Source of the DNA: Methylobacterium nodulans ORS 2060 | GTDB lineage: Bacteria; Pseudomonadota; Alphaproteobacteria; Rhizobiales; Beijerinckiaceae | DNA length: 64,000 nt | Assembly: GCF_000022085.1 (NCBI RefSeq) | Contig: NC_011894.1 | Location: 6,736,001-6,800,000, forward strand | Reading direction: 5' to 3' | Shown here: in pieces, positions 44,189 through 53,287 of the stretch | Layout: each line of letters begins with the position of its first letter | How positions within the stretch are numbered: the stretch's first letter is position 1 | Made by a program: the position numbers and the translations under genes | The notes under the pieces: generated by a model | What the model was told of the DNA's origin: nothing | Seen by the model: only the letters and a program-made list of their open reading frames with translations | The model's database searches: none

Positions 44189-44677
44189 GTCGGCATTCCC
44201 CGAAGGCGGGATCGTCCGCAACCCTGGGCGATGGGCGGGACCAAGTCCAGGCTCAGCCGCCGAGATGCCGGTTGCGGGCGGCGTAGCCCGCGCGTGGCGG
44301 CCTCACGCGGTCCGTCCGACGCGGGAAGGCCCGCCGGGCGACCGACGGGCCTTGAGCAGGGGCCACGTTCCAGGGTTTCGGTGTCGTGAAGGATCGGCGC
44401 GGTTCGGATGCCGTCTCGGCCACGCGCCGGACTGGACCGCCCTGGAGCCACTATCCCTGTCGGATCTGGCCCGGCGGCGTGTCCTCGCCCCCATCGGCGG
44501 TGCGGGTCGCCTGAGGTTGACGGCCGTGAGCGTACATGCGCTGACCTCCTCATGTCGACGTGGGTGGAAGGGCATGCTGCCCCCGTTCGGGGGCCCGGGT
44601 CAAGCGGTCCGTGAGCCGGCTTCGCGCACCGGCGGCCTTGATCCGCCCGCTGCGTCAGCATCTTTAGGCCGTAGCGA
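44189..44677. other. gap with only a possible short ORF
   Basis: About 490 bases with no long gene. One 28-codon ORF with a strong ribosome binding site lies at 44451-44537. Confidence 0.45.
44451..44537 (-). CDS. possible short peptide, 28 aa
   Basis: GAGGAGG lies 7 bases before an ATG and the peptide reads MYAHGRQPQATRTADGGEDT plus PPGQIRQG. Hydrophilic, no motif. The strong binding site is the only reason to list it; it could also be chance. Confidence 0.3.
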   Translation of the reverse strand: MYAHGRQPQATRTADGGEDTPPGQIRQG

Positions 44678-45538
44678 TCAGAGATCGGGGTTGGTCGGTT
44701 CCGTGCGCCGCGCCACCACCGTGTAGCAGAGGCGCCGCTGCCCCAGCATGGGCTGATGGTGGAACGTCACGACGGATTCCCCGAAGCCGAGCATCCGGAG
44801 GAACTCGCGGACGGTCTCGGGTCCCAGGATCCACCAGGGCTGGATCTGGTCCCGGCGCGCGGCCCGGGGCGCCAGCAACATCGGCAGGCCGAGCCGGGCC
44901 GGAACGTATCTCAGGAAGCCGTAGCGCTTCGGCAGCACCTCCGTGACGACGGCCGTCTCGCGGGTGAGGCGCAGCGCGCCGCGCAGGCCCCGGAGCGGGT
45001 CGCGCAGATGCGACAGGACGATGCCCAGGAAGGCGATGTCGACGGGGCCGATGCCCTCCGGGATGGCGTCGGCCGTGCCGAGCGCGAGGCGCGTGCGCGA
45101 TCCCAGCGCCTCGTGGCTGAACCAGAAGGCGCTCCTGATCTGCTGGAGGTGGTGGTCGAGGAGCCGGCCCATGAATTCCCGCTCGGAGCCGGCATAGAGC
45201 GGGATGTCCCAGTCCCGGCCCTGCGCGAGGTCGAAGGCGATGACCTCCGCGCCCATCGCCTCGAGGGCGAAGCTGACGAAGCCGCTGGCGCAGCCGACGT
45301 CGAGGACGGTCTTCCCGGCCACCTCCACGTGGCCGGTATAGTCCCGCAGGCCGGGCCTGAGGTCCCACTGGCCCTGGATCGTGCCGTGCCCGGGAAGGTC
45401 GATGGTGTGGGTGAAGAAGCACTCCTCCAAACCCGTCACCGGCCGCGGGACGGCGAAGAGATCCGGCCTCGCGCCCGGGGCGTCGCGCGCGCTGGCGGAA
45501 AGGTCCGCCGCGCCGGGGCGGCCGTGAGGCCCGTTCAC
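44678..45538 (-). CDS. SAM-dependent methyltransferase
   Basis: 286 residues from a GTG that overlaps the upstream stop. The methyltransferase core begins VLDVGCASGFVSFALEAMGA (motif I, DVGCxSG), then VIAFDLAQGRDWDIP, IGPVDIAFLGIVLSHLRDPL (motif IV) and TAVVTEVLPKRYGFLR. The N-terminal 45 residues include a segment ECFFTHTIDLPGHG typical of TylF/CmoB-like or glycan methyltransferases. The substrate is unknown; possibly a sugar or a lipid. It is coupled to the 156-residue gene upstream and probably shares its mRNA. Confidence 0.8.
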   Translation of the reverse strand: MNGPHGRPGAADLSASARDAPGARPDLFAVPRPVTGLEECFFTHTIDLPGHGTIQGQWDLRPGLRDYTGHVEVAGKTVLDVGCASGFVSFALEAMGAEVIAFDLAQGRDWDIPLYAGSEREFMGRLLDHHLQQIRSAFWFSHEALGSRTRLALGTADAIPEGIGPVDIAFLGIVLSHLRDPLRGLRGALRLTRETAVVTEVLPKRYGFLRYVPARLGLPMLLAPRAARRDQIQPWWILGPETVREFLRMLGFGESVVTFHHQPMLGQRRLCYTVVARRTEPTNPDL

Positions 45539-46005
45539 CGGGCCACGCCCTGCCGGCGCGGGCCGAGGGCGGCCCAGACCCGCTGCAGCCGCTGACGGAA
45601 CGGGCGCGTCCCGCTGCGCATCAGGTCGCGCCCGCACCGGACCGCCGCCTCGGGGCTGAACTGGAAGGCGATCTCGGTGTTCTCCGCGACCGTGAGGGCG
45701 AGGGCCGGACGCTCGGGCGCGAGCTTGCCCGCCGTCCAGCGCAGGACCGGAAAGAAGCAGTTCTCGACCCGGGTCCCCGGCGCGACCGGATGATCCCGGT
45801 CCGTCGCAACCGACGCGGTGGCGATCAGCGCGAGGCCGAGATCCGTCGCCTCGGCCGCGCTCAGGCGGACCGGGTAGTCGCGCGGGCCGAACCGCACCAC
45901 GAGGTCGATGGCGTCCGGGCCTGCCGCCGTCACGGAGAAGCCGATGCCGGGGCGGGCGGGGACGCCCCGCTCCGGTTCGACCGCCGTCACACCTTCCGAG
46001 TCCAT
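45535..46005 (-). CDS. hypothetical protein coupled to a methyltransferase
   Basis: 156 residues from the ATG at 46005 (MDSEGVTAVEPERGVPARPG). It has beta-rich segments (IGFSVTAAGPDAIDLVVRFG, VENCFFPVLRWTAGKLAPER, ALTVAENTEIAFQFSPEAAV) and a basic C-terminal helix. The last stop overlaps the methyltransferase GTG (GTGA), so the two are co-translated. The upstream frame to 46134 is arginine-rich and not protein-like. Unknown family; perhaps an accessory or substrate-binding partner. Confidence 0.6.
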   Translation of the reverse strand: MDSEGVTAVEPERGVPARPGIGFSVTAAGPDAIDLVVRFGPRDYPVRLSAAEATDLGLALIATASVATDRDHPVAPGTRVENCFFPVLRWTAGKLAPERPALALTVAENTEIAFQFSPEAAVRCGRDLMRSGTRPFRQRLQRVWAALGPRRQGVAR

Positions 46006-46346
46006 GCCGCGGGACCTCCCTCGAGGCCGGAACCTCCGTCGCCCGAGCCATACCGCCCCGCTCGCCGCCGCCGCAAGCCGGGGCGCCGGCATCCCCGGCC
46101 GCCCGCACCGGGAGCTGCGCCGGGACTTGCCCATTGCTTGTGTCGATCACGGCTGCACGGCACCGGATTTGTGCCGCTGCACAATGATCTGCCGCAGCGC
46201 AAGAGAAGTCCTGTGCTCGGGCCGGCGCGAATCAACTCTGGTCCTGTCAAGGCAAAAGAAGGGCTACTCGGCCGGATCTTGCCCAGCCTCTGCCACATTT
46301 GCCATCGAGCTTGGCCGAAAGCGTGACCGCAAGCTCCGGGGGTTGA

Positions 46347-47072
46347 ATGCCGCGATCGCGATCGATGTCTCTGGCCGCCGGCTTGGCGGTCCTGGTCTCC
46401 GCGCCGCATCTGGGGGGCTGCGGGGTTCTGCATTCCGGCCTCGACCCGGTGGCGAGCACCGGCTCGCTGCCGAACGGGAAACGGCTCGCCGCCGTCACGC
46501 TGGCCGACCGCGAGTGCCTGGCCCGGGCTATGTACTTCGAGTCCAACCGGTCGAGCGAGGAGGGCCTGCTCGCCGTCGGCACCGTGGTGATCAACCGGCT
46601 CGAAGCGCCCGCCTATCCCGACTCGATCTGCGGCGTCGTCGGGCAGCACCGGCAGTTCGCGGCGGGCGTGCTGCACAAGCCAATGCGCGAGAAGGAGCGC
46701 GAGAAGGCCGAGCAGGTCGCCGACGCGATCCTCTCCGGCCAGCGCCACGAGGGCGTCGGCAACGCGAAGTTCTTCCACACCGCGGGCCTGCGCTTCCCCT
46801 ACTCGAACATGCACTACGTGGCGCTCGCGGGCGGCAACGCCTTCTACGAGAAGCGCTCGCGCCACGAGCGCGAGGCGCTGCCGGCTCCCGCGCAGATGGC
46901 GCTGGCCCCCGTGCAGGCGCTGCCGGCCCCTGTGCATGTGGCGCGGGGCCGCGCGCCGGTCCCGGTCACCCGCGTCGCCCGCACGACCGGGCAGACGCCC
47001 CTCGCCGAGCTCGGGCCGGCCCGCAACATCTGCCGCGTCGCCGCCGCCGGCGCTGCCCGCACGCCGGGCTGA
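46347..47072 (+). CDS. cell wall hydrolase, SleB-like lipoprotein
   Basis: 241 residues with a lipoprotein signal: hydrophobic stretch then LGGC, acylated Cys25. Residues 50-175 are the Hydrolase_2/SleB domain: ECLARAMYFESNRSSEEGLL with the catalytic glutamate, VVINRLEAPAYPDSICGVVG, AKFFHTAGLRFPYSN and the GNAFYE end. The C-terminal 65 residues are rich in proline and alanine. It would cleave peptidoglycan at the inner face of the outer membrane, acting in growth or septum splitting. Such proteins are common in Rhizobiales. Single gene. Confidence 0.88.
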   Translation: MPRSRSMSLAAGLAVLVSAPHLGGCGVLHSGLDPVASTGSLPNGKRLAAVTLADRECLARAMYFESNRSSEEGLLAVGTVVINRLEAPAYPDSICGVVGQHRQFAAGVLHKPMREKEREKAEQVADAILSGQRHEGVGNAKFFHTAGLRFPYSNMHYVALAGGNAFYEKRSRHEREALPAPAQMALAPVQALPAPVHVARGRAPVPVTRVARTTGQTPLAELGPARNICRVAAAGAARTPG

Positions 47073-47540
47073 CCATCTGCGCTCGGCACTGGCAGGAATC
47101 CGGCAGACGCTGCCGCGAGCGCCCGGTGGATGTTCAGGCCCCCCGCGCGGCCGAGTTCCGCTACCCGCCGGTTGTTCGTCGTGCCTCCGGCCGAAGCCCT
47201 CCCGGGTCGCCACCTCCGCGGGCCCTGGCGTCGCATGCACGAGGCTCCTTCCCGTGAATCCCGATGAGAATCGGCGCGGCGGAGCGGACCGTCCGGACGC
47301 CGGAGCGTCTCGCCAATTGGTCCAAGTGCAGCCGGCCGGGAGTGCGCTCGCCGGCGGCCAGGCTTCCTCCCGGCGGGAGGGGAGTGCGGGCCGCGCGCCC
47401 GTCACCCCCGTGCGGAGCCGGCTATTCCGGTGCGCCGCCGCTCGCTTGACGCCTCGGCTGCTGCGGCGCACCATCACGCCCTCGCGATCGGTTCTGACGG
47501 GTCCTGCAGCGCAGAGCCGCCCGAGGGGAAGCCATCCGTC
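47073..47540. other. gap without a recognised gene
   Basis: About 470 GC-rich bases. No frame on either strand looks coding and no promoter or terminator is clear. Confidence 0.4.
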
Positions 47541-47912
47541 ATGTTGTTCCAGCCCCCCGTGTTCGAGACCATCTTCCGCATCCCGGCCGCGCACAGGCTG
47601 ATGATCATGGGCTCCCGCAGCCGCGGCGGCCCGGCGGACGGCGTCTGCTGGTTCCACACCGAGCACGATGCGGCCGGCCAGCCGATCGCGCGCTACGAGA
47701 CCTACGACGAGACGGACGTGACGGGGCAGGACCGCTGCGGCTGGCGCAAGTACGATGCGCGCGGGCGCCTCGTGGCGTGCCACGAGGTCGCCATGCGCTG
47801 GTCGCAGCTGGTGCGGATGGCCTCGCGCCGGGAGGCCGAAATCGCCCTGCAGGGGCCTGCGCCGTCCCGGACCGCGCCGACGCGGCGCGGGCCGCGGCAT
47901 CTGGCGGCCTGA
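47541..47912 (+). CDS. hypothetical protein, 123 aa
   Basis: From the ATG at 47541, with GAGGGGA 13 bases upstream. The body reads PPVFETIFRIPAAHRLMIMG, SRGGPADGVCWFHTEHDA, ARYETYDETDVTGQDRCGWR and KYDARGRLVACHEVAMRWSQ, a beta-rich domain with two Cys. The last 25 residues are arginine/alanine-rich and disordered. Soluble, no known motif. It is convergent with the porin gene, with a hairpin between them. Confidence 0.6.
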   Translation: MLFQPPVFETIFRIPAAHRLMIMGSRSRGGPADGVCWFHTEHDAAGQPIARYETYDETDVTGQDRCGWRKYDARGRLVACHEVAMRWSQLVRMASRREAEIALQGPAPSRTAPTRRGPRHLAA

Positions 47913-47946
47913 GTCGCTCCAAGCCGCGCATCGCGAAGGCGGGGCC

Positions 47947-47974
47947 GGGCCGGAGGCGGGCGCATCTCCGGCCC
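47947..47974. terminator. convergent-gene terminator hairpin
   Basis: GGGCCGGAG (47947-47955) pairs with CTCCGGCCC (47966-47974) across a 10-base loop, between two convergent genes. No T-run on either side. Confidence 0.5.
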
Positions 47975-48001
47975 GTCTCGGCGCTCTGAGGCTGGGGGAT
48001 C

Positions 48002-48742
48002 TCAGAACGTCGAGAACCGGTAGTTCAGGCCGGCCCGGACGAGGCCGAAGGCGGAGCTGTCCGGGGCGACGCCGTAATAGGCGCCCGCGGTGGCGTCGTA
48101 GATCGTGTCGCGGTGCCCACGGTCGAGATTGACGTACAGGCCCTCGAGCCGGGCGCTGAGCCGGTCGGTGATGGCGTATTCGACGCCGCCGCCCGCGGCC
48201 CAGCCGGTGCGGGTCGTGCCGGGCAGGGGGCCGGTATAGGACGCGGCGAAGGACGGCAGGCTGCCGCCCCCATAGGCGAAGCCGCCCGTGCCGTAGACCA
48301 GGATCCGGTCCACCGCGTAGCCGATCCGGCCCCTCACCGTGCCGAACCAGTCGAGGCTCGGGCCGACGTCGTAGAAGGGCGCGGAGCCGACGAGCCCGGT
48401 GCGGCTGCGTCCGAAGGTGGTGCCCTGGATGTCGGCTTCCGCGCCGACCACGAAGCCCGATCCGGGCGTGAACTGGTAATTGTAACCGACCTGACCACCA
48501 CCGACGAAGCCGTCGCGGCCGCCGCCCGTCGAGATCGTGCCGTAGGTCGGATCGGTGAAGCTGTCGCTGCCCGAGCCGAACCCGTAGCCCGCGTTCACGC
48601 CGGCGTAGAAGCCGGTCCAGGTGAAGACCGGCGGGACCGGCAGCGGGGGCGGGGCCGCGTGCCGGGGCAGGTCGGCGGCCAGCGCCGCCGGGCCGAGGCA
48701 GGCGCAGCCGAGCGCTCCGAGGCGGAGGATCGATCGCATCAT
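48002..48742 (-). CDS. Omp25/31-like outer membrane beta-barrel protein
   Basis: 246 residues from the ATG at 48742. A signal peptide (to about residue 22, ALAADL) is followed by a proline-rich linker and a barrel that starts FTWTGFYAGVNAGYGFG, the hallmark of Rhizobiales Omp25/31-type proteins. Alternating strands (VGYNYQFTPGSGFVVGAEAD, GTVRGRIGYAVDRILVYGTG, LSARLEGLYVNLDRG) end in GLNYRFSTF with a terminal aromatic for barrel insertion. An outer-membrane structural protein or porin. It stands alone with a terminator hairpin downstream. Confidence 0.88.
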   Translation of the reverse strand: MMRSILRLGALGCACLGPAALAADLPRHAAPPPLPVPPVFTWTGFYAGVNAGYGFGSGSDSFTDPTYGTISTGGGRDGFVGGGQVGYNYQFTPGSGFVVGAEADIQGTTFGRSRTGLVGSAPFYDVGPSLDWFGTVRGRIGYAVDRILVYGTGGFAYGGGSLPSFAASYTGPLPGTTRTGWAAGGGVEYAITDRLSARLEGLYVNLDRGHRDTIYDATAGAYYGVAPDSSAFGLVRAGLNYRFSTF

Positions 48743-48952
48743 GGATTCATGCCGTGGTTGAGGAGGGGACGCGGCCTCCCGCCGCCCCATCCGGGCGGGA
48801 GAGAGCCGCGGGCCTGCCCGGGAGGCAGGGGTGGCCGTGCGGCCTCGGCCCGGCGGGCCGTGACGGGCTCGCCGGGTTTCACGGATCGTCGCCGGATCCG
48901 CGATCTCGGGGGTTCTCGCGGGGCGTTTTCGCGGGGCTTGGGACCGCCGCCG

Positions 48953-49156
48953 CTACAGCGTCCGCAGGATCAGCATCGTCTGGATCGCCACCAGCAGGAC
49001 AGCGCCGCCGATGAGCAGGCACAGCCCGATCATCACCACTCTCTCGCCGCCGTCGCCCGGATCCGCGGCGGGGTCGGACGGCCAGCGGCCGGACAGTTCC
49101 GGCGGCGGGAACGACACGACGCTGTCCGCCGGGAGGTTGCGGAGGGGGCCGGCCAT
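48953..49156 (-). CDS. small membrane protein, 67 aa
   Basis: Hydrophilic proline/aspartate-rich N-terminus (PPPELSGRWPSDPAADPGDG), then one C-terminal membrane helix, VVMIGLCLLIGGAVLLVAIQ. Type II-like single-span protein. It is the second gene of a leftward pair behind the triple palindrome region, 17 bases from the first. Function unknown; co-transcription with the DUF6502 locus region is likely. Confidence 0.6.
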   Translation of the reverse strand: MAGPLRNLPADSVVSFPPPELSGRWPSDPAADPGDGGERVVMIGLCLLIGGAVLLVAIQTMLILRTL

Positions 49157-49173
49157 CGCGCGCCTCGTCGCGT

Positions 49174-49320
49174 TCAGCGGGCCGACAGGGCGGGACGGAC
49201 CAGATCCGCCACCGAGGCGGCGGCCACCGGCATCGCCAGCGCGAGAGCGACCACGAGGCCGCGGCCGACCATGGCGAGCGACGGGACCGGGGAGAACGGC
49301 CGGGGAAGGGATCGAGCCAT
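49174..49320 (-). CDS. small hydrophobic protein, 48 aa
   Basis: From the ATG at 49320: MARSLPRPFSPVPSLAMVGR, then a hydrophobic LVVALALAMPVAAASV. It could be a signal-anchored peptide or a short secreted protein. The start lies 13 bases from the nearest of three 17-bp palindromes, so it is probably under their control. It heads the leftward two-gene unit. The frame extends upstream to 49380 but that part crosses the palindromes. Confidence 0.55.
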   Translation of the reverse strand: MARSLPRPFSPVPSLAMVGRGLVVALALAMPVAAASVADLVRPALSAR

Positions 49321-49333
49321 GATGGCCTCCTTC

Positions 49334-49430
49334 GTGGGAAACTTGACCACGGCGGCCTTGTATGTGGGCAAATTTCCCACGTCAACCGGGATTCCGGCGT
49401 GGGCAGCCGATTTGTGGGATTGTGTCCCAC
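49334..49430. promoter_or_regulatory. three 17-bp GTGGG-N7-CCCAC operator-like sites
   Basis: GTGGGAAACTTGACCAC (49334-49350, one mismatch), GTGGGCAAATTTCCCAC (49364-49380) and GTGGGATTGTGTCCCAC (49414-49430). Centres are 30 and 50 bases apart, about 3 and 5 helical turns. They lie between divergent genes at 49320 and 49455. A weak promoter TTGTGT-N16-TAGAAC overlaps the third site. Confidence 0.8.
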
Positions 49431-49454
49431 GCGTGGTCGGCTAGAACCGAGCCG

Positions 49455-50297
49455 ATGGCCGCGCCCTCTCCCCACGTCCCGCCGGATGCAAGCCGTCTGC
49501 AGGCACCCGTCGCGCGCCTGCTGCGCCCGCTGGTGCGGCTGTTCGTGCGCTGCGGAATCACCTTTCCGGCGCTGACCGACCTCCTGCGCGAGCTCTACGT
49601 CAATGTCGCCGAGTACGACTTCGCGCTGCCGGGCAAGGAGCAGACGGACAGCCGGGTGAGCCTGCTCACGGGCATCCACCGCAAGGAGGTGCGCCGGCTG
49701 CGCGGGGCGGGGGCGCCGGTGAGCGCCGTGCCGGTGGCGGTGTCGCGCACGAGCCGCATCATCGCCCGCTGGCTCGCGGCGCCCGAATTCACGGACGAGC
49801 AGGGCCGCCCCCGACCGCTGCCGCGCGCCTCCGAGACGGAGCCCTCCTTCGAGAGCCTCGTCGCCTCCGTCACCCGCGATCTTCGCCCGCGCGCCGTGCT
49901 CGACGAGTGGCTCGACCGCGGGATCGCCTTCGTGGACGAGGCGGAACGGATCGTGCTGTCGGAGGCCGCCTTCGTGCCGCGGGGCGGCGGCGAGCAGCAG
50001 CTCTACTATTTCGGCCGCAATCTGCACGACCATGTGGCGGCGGCAGTGACGAACATCCTCGAGGAGAGGCCGCGCTTCCTGGAGCGCGCGGTGCATTACG
50101 ATGGTCTCTCGCCCGACCTCGCCCGCCGCCTGGAGGCGCGGGCGCGCGAGATCGCCATGGAGGCGCTGCAGCAGGCGAACCGTGAGGCACATGCCGCCTG
50201 CGAGACCGATCCGGGCGGCGCGGCGCGCTGGAACTTCGGCCTCTACGTCTATGTCGAGGAGGCGCCGGCCCCGCCCCGCGCGAATCCGACGCCGTGA
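49455..50297 (+). CDS. DUF6502 family protein, putative regulator
   Basis: 280 residues from the ATG at 49455; the open frame before it runs through the palindromes. Conserved-looking blocks: ARLLRPLVRLFVRCGITFPA, LTDLLRELYVNVAEYDFAL, SRVSLLTGIHRKEVRRLRG (helix-turn-helix-like, about 75-93), SRIIARWLAAPEFTDEQGRP and FESLVASVTRDLRPRAVLDE, then LYYFGRNLHDHVAAAVTNIL. The middle part resembles a winged DNA-binding domain. Its role is untested; with three palindromes at its own start I infer autoregulation. It overlaps the DUF5666 gene start, so the two are co-translated. Confidence 0.75.
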   Translation: MAAPSPHVPPDASRLQAPVARLLRPLVRLFVRCGITFPALTDLLRELYVNVAEYDFALPGKEQTDSRVSLLTGIHRKEVRRLRGAGAPVSAVPVAVSRTSRIIARWLAAPEFTDEQGRPRPLPRASETEPSFESLVASVTRDLRPRAVLDEWLDRGIAFVDEAERIVLSEAAFVPRGGGEQQLYYFGRNLHDHVAAAVTNILEERPRFLERAVHYDGLSPDLARRLEARAREIAMEALQQANREAHAACETDPGGAARWNFGLYVYVEEAPAPPRANPTP

Positions 50298-51580
50298 GGG
50301 CCCCCGCCGTGTCTCTGAGCCGCCGCGCCCTGCTGCGCCTGCTCTCCGGCGCGAGCGCGCTCGCCTTCGCCCGCCCGGCGGGCGCGGCCGGGGACAAGAT
50401 CCTCGACCAGGGCATCGGCGGCACCGGCATCCGGCCCGGGCCCGACGAGGAGGGCGACCGCGGCATCGGCGGCACGGGCGTCGTCGGCACGATCCGGGCC
50501 TTCGGCAGCATCGTGGTCAACGGCCTGCGCATCGCCTATCCGCCGGACGTTGCCGTGGCCATCGACGGCCGGCCCGCCGGCGTCGTGGAGCTGAAGCTCG
50601 GTCATGTCGTGCAGGTCGTGGCGCGTGCGGACGAATCCGGCCTGTCCACCGCGCGCATCGACGTCCTCCACGAGGTGGTCGGGCCGGTGACGGCGGTCGG
50701 GCGCGACCGCCTCACGGTGCTGGGCCAGACCGTCGCCACGCGGGGCGCCGCGGAGCCGCGCCGCTGGCGCCTCGGCGAGCGGGTGGCGGTGAGCGGCCTG
50801 CGCCGGCCGGACGGCGTCATCGCGGCGAGCCGGATCGATCCGGCGGGCGACCGTCCCGCCCTCGTCGCCGGGCCGGTGCGGCGGGCCCCCGGCGGCACGC
50901 CGCGCATCGGCACCCTGCCGCTGCCGGGCCTGGATCCCGCGCTCGTCGGGCGCCGGGCCGTGGTCGAGGGCGAGGTGGCCGGGCGGCGTCTCGCCATCGC
51001 GGAGAGCCGTGAGGCCGGCCGGCCCTTCGGGCCCGAGGTGGGCCGCGTCTCGATCGAAGCCTTCGTGGCCCGCGACGGCGGGCGCCTGCGCCTCGGCTCG
51101 GGCCTTGAGGTGGCGGGCAGCGCTGCCGCGCTGCCGCGCTCCGGCGGCCTCGCCGTGATCGATGCCGCGGTCGGCCGGGAAGGCCGCCTGACCGTCGAGT
51201 CCCTGCGCCTGCGCCGGGATCCGGCGGAGAGTGGCCGGAGCGGGCCGGGCGCCGCCGACCCCGTCGGGCGGGGCGGCGTCGACGCGCCGGGCGGGCGCGG
51301 GCCGGGTGGCCGCGGTGTCGAGGGGCCGGCCCAGCCGGGCAGTCCCGGCGGCCTCGGCCGGGGCGGCGTCCCGCTCGATCGCCGGATGCCCGGGGATGCG
51401 GGCGGCTTCGCGCCGCATGGCGGCCCAGGCAGGCCCGGGGGGCTCGCCCCGCCGGGCGGCTTCACGGCGCCGGGTGGGGCGGGACCCGGCGGCTTCGCTC
51501 CGCCCGGTGGCTTCGGCGCACCCGGGGGCCCGGGCGGCTTCGGGCCGCCCGGCGGCGGAGGCTTCGGCGGGCGCCGCTGA
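50294..51580 (+). CDS. secreted DUF5666-repeat protein with Gly-rich tail
   Basis: 428 residues from a GTG overlapping the DUF6502 stop. A twin-arginine-like signal (SRRALLRLLSGASALAFARP) leads it out of the cytoplasm. The mature part repeats GIGGTGI and has DUF5666-like beta units (TIRAFGSIVVNGLRIAYP, VGPVTAVGRDRLTVLGQTVA). The last about 100 residues are low-complexity with repeated GGF and PPGG, like adhesive or disordered extracellular tails. It is co-translated with DUF6502 and probably works with it. Function unknown. Confidence 0.75.
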   Translation: MRAPAVSLSRRALLRLLSGASALAFARPAGAAGDKILDQGIGGTGIRPGPDEEGDRGIGGTGVVGTIRAFGSIVVNGLRIAYPPDVAVAIDGRPAGVVELKLGHVVQVVARADESGLSTARIDVLHEVVGPVTAVGRDRLTVLGQTVATRGAAEPRRWRLGERVAVSGLRRPDGVIAASRIDPAGDRPALVAGPVRRAPGGTPRIGTLPLPGLDPALVGRRAVVEGEVAGRRLAIAESREAGRPFGPEVGRVSIEAFVARDGGRLRLGSGLEVAGSAAALPRSGGLAVIDAAVGREGRLTVESLRLRRDPAESGRSGPGAADPVGRGGVDAPGGRGPGGRGVEGPAQPGSPGGLGRGGVPLDRRMPGDAGGFAPHGGPGRPGGLAPPGGFTAPGGAGPGGFAPPGGFGAPGGPGGFGPPGGGGFGGRR

Positions 51581-51590
51581 GGGCCGGGCC

Positions 51591-52685
51591 TCAGGCCGCT
51601 TTCCGGCGCTCCGGGTAGAGCCGCAGCAGGCCCTCTTCGGTGGCCTCGGCGACGCCGCGTTCCGTGATGAGGCCGGTCACGAGGCGCGCGGGCGTCACGT
51701 CGAAGGCGGGATTCGCCACCGGGCTTCCGGGCGAGACCACCTGGATCGTGGCGAAGCCCCCGTCCTCCGTGCGGCCGGTGAGGTGGGTCACCTCGCGGCC
51801 GTCCCGCTCCTCGATCGGAATTCCGGCGACGCCGTCGGTCAGGGTCCAGTCGATCGTGGAGACGGGCAGCGCGGCGTAGAAGGGCACGCCGTTGTCGAAG
51901 GCCGCGAGCGCCTTCAGGTAGGTGCCGATCTTGTTGCAGACGTCGCCCGTCGACGTGGTGCGGTCGGACCCGACGATGCAGAGGTCCACGCCCCCGTGCT
52001 GCATCAGGTGCCCGCCCGCATTGTCGGCGACGACCGTGTGCGGCACGCCGTGGGCGTTGAGCTCGAAGGCGGTGAGTGCCGCGCCCTGGTTGCGGGGCCG
52101 CGTCTCGTCCACGAAGACATGGACGGGCACCCCCGCATCATGCGCCACGTAGATCGGCGCCAGCGCCGTCCCCCAGTCGACCGTGGCGAGCCAGCCCGCA
52201 TTGCAGTGGGTGAGCACATTCACCCGCCGGCCCTTGGCGGCGGTCTGCGCGATGAGGCGTGCGCCGTGCTCGCCGATGGCACGGCAGTTCGCCACGTCCT
52301 CCTCGGCGATCCGGCCGGCTTCCGCGAAGGCTTGGGGGGCCCGTGTGTCCGGCGGGAGCGGCCGCAGGATTCCGCTCAGCCGCTCCAGCGCCCAGCGCAG
52401 GTTGACGGCAGTGGGCCGCGTCGCGGCGAGCATGGCGGCGATGCGCTCCAGCCCCGCATCGGAGGGGTCCCGGCGCAGGCCGAGCGCGAGCCCGTAGGCC
52501 GCCGTGACGCCGATGAGGGGCGCTCCGCGCACCACCATGGTGCGGATGGCCTCGGCGGCCTCCTCGGCGGTGGTGAGGCGGCGGATCTCGAAGGCGAAGG
52601 GGAGCCGGGTCTGGTCGATCACGCAGACGGCGTCGCCGCCCGGCTCGGGAAAGATGGTGCGATAGGGGCGGCCGTCGATCTTCAT
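51591..52685 (-). CDS. mtnA: S-methyl-5-thioribose-1-phosphate isomerase
   Basis: 364 residues, family length. It turns methylthioribose-1-phosphate into methylthioribulose-1-phosphate in methionine salvage. Catalytic Cys is in [18 protein letters not shown], and the Asp is in [20 protein letters not shown]. Other hallmarks are [19 protein letters not shown] and [14 protein letters not shown] beginning, [20 protein letters not shown] and [15 protein letters not shown]. It ends 11 bases from the convergent DUF5666 gene. No other salvage genes are next to it. Confidence 0.93.
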   Translation of the reverse strand: MKIDGRPYRTIFPEPGGDAVCVIDQTRLPFAFEIRRLTTAEEAAEAIRTMVVRGAPLIGVTAAYGLALGLRRDPSDAGLERIAAMLAATRPTAVNLRWALERLSGILRPLPPDTRAPQAFAEAGRIAEEDVANCRAIGEHGARLIAQTAAKGRRVNVLTHCNAGWLATVDWGTALAPIYVAHDAGVPVHVFVDETRPRNQGAALTAFELNAHGVPHTVVADNAGGHLMQHGGVDLCIVGSDRTTSTGDVCNKIGTYLKALAAFDNGVPFYAALPVSTIDWTLTDGVAGIPIEERDGREVTHLTGRTEDGGFATIQVVSPGSPVANPAFDVTPARLVTGLITERGVAEATEEGLLRLYPERRKAA

Positions 52686-52768
52686 GCGCCCATCTTAGAG
52701 GATGTCCAGGAGAAGTGGACACCTTTCCCCGGCCCCTTTCTCCGTCCCGGACATCCGACGCATCGCGG

Positions 52769-53281
52769 TCAGTCGATGGCGAGGCTGAAGGGGGTGCCCT
52801 CGTAGGCGTCGGCGCCGCGCCCGATCGCCGCGATGGCGGCGATCATGCGGCCGTCCCGGCCCAGGATCTCGTCCGCGACCGCGACGAGGCGCGCATTGGG
52901 CGTGGCGGAAGGGGAGGCGGCGCGGAGCGCTTGCGCCAGCTCCGCCTCGTCGCGCTCGGGCCTGAGCGCGCAGACCGCGATATAGGCCGCCGCCGTCGAG
53001 CGGCTGATGCCGGCATAGCAGTGCAGCACCAGGGGCTGCGCCCGCCCCCAGGCGCGCACGAAGGCGATCAGCTGCTCCACATGGGTGCGTTCCGGCAGGA
53101 CATGATCGACCATCGGCGCGGTGATGTCGCTGACGCCGATGAACAGGTGGTTGTCCGGCGCGATCGATGCCGGCCGCACCACGGGCGTGCCGACATTGAT
53201 GAGCGTGACCACGTGGCTCGCGCCGCAGGCCGCGACGGTCTCGGGTAGGTGCGACAGGGAGCAGACGTAGAGCTTCGGCAT
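52769..53281 (-). CDS. dual-specificity/tyrosine phosphatase-like protein
   Basis: 170 residues. The phosphate-binding loop HCYAGISRSTAAAYI has the CX5R signature (Cys to Arg). The acid Asp may be D in VSDITAPMVDHVLPER. Small soluble PTP-fold proteins of this type (PTPLA/DSP-like, sometimes annotated tyrosine phosphatase family) are common in alphaproteobacteria. It is the last gene of the serB-tag-HD operon, 6 bases after the HD gene. The substrate is unknown. Confidence 0.85.
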   Translation of the reverse strand: MPKLYVCSLSHLPETVAACGASHVVTLINVGTPVVRPASIAPDNHLFIGVSDITAPMVDHVLPERTHVEQLIAFVRAWGRAQPLVLHCYAGISRSTAAAYIAVCALRPERDEAELAQALRAASPSATPNARLVAVADEILGRDGRMIAAIAAIGRGADAYEGTPFSLAID

Positions 53282-53287
53282 GATCGG

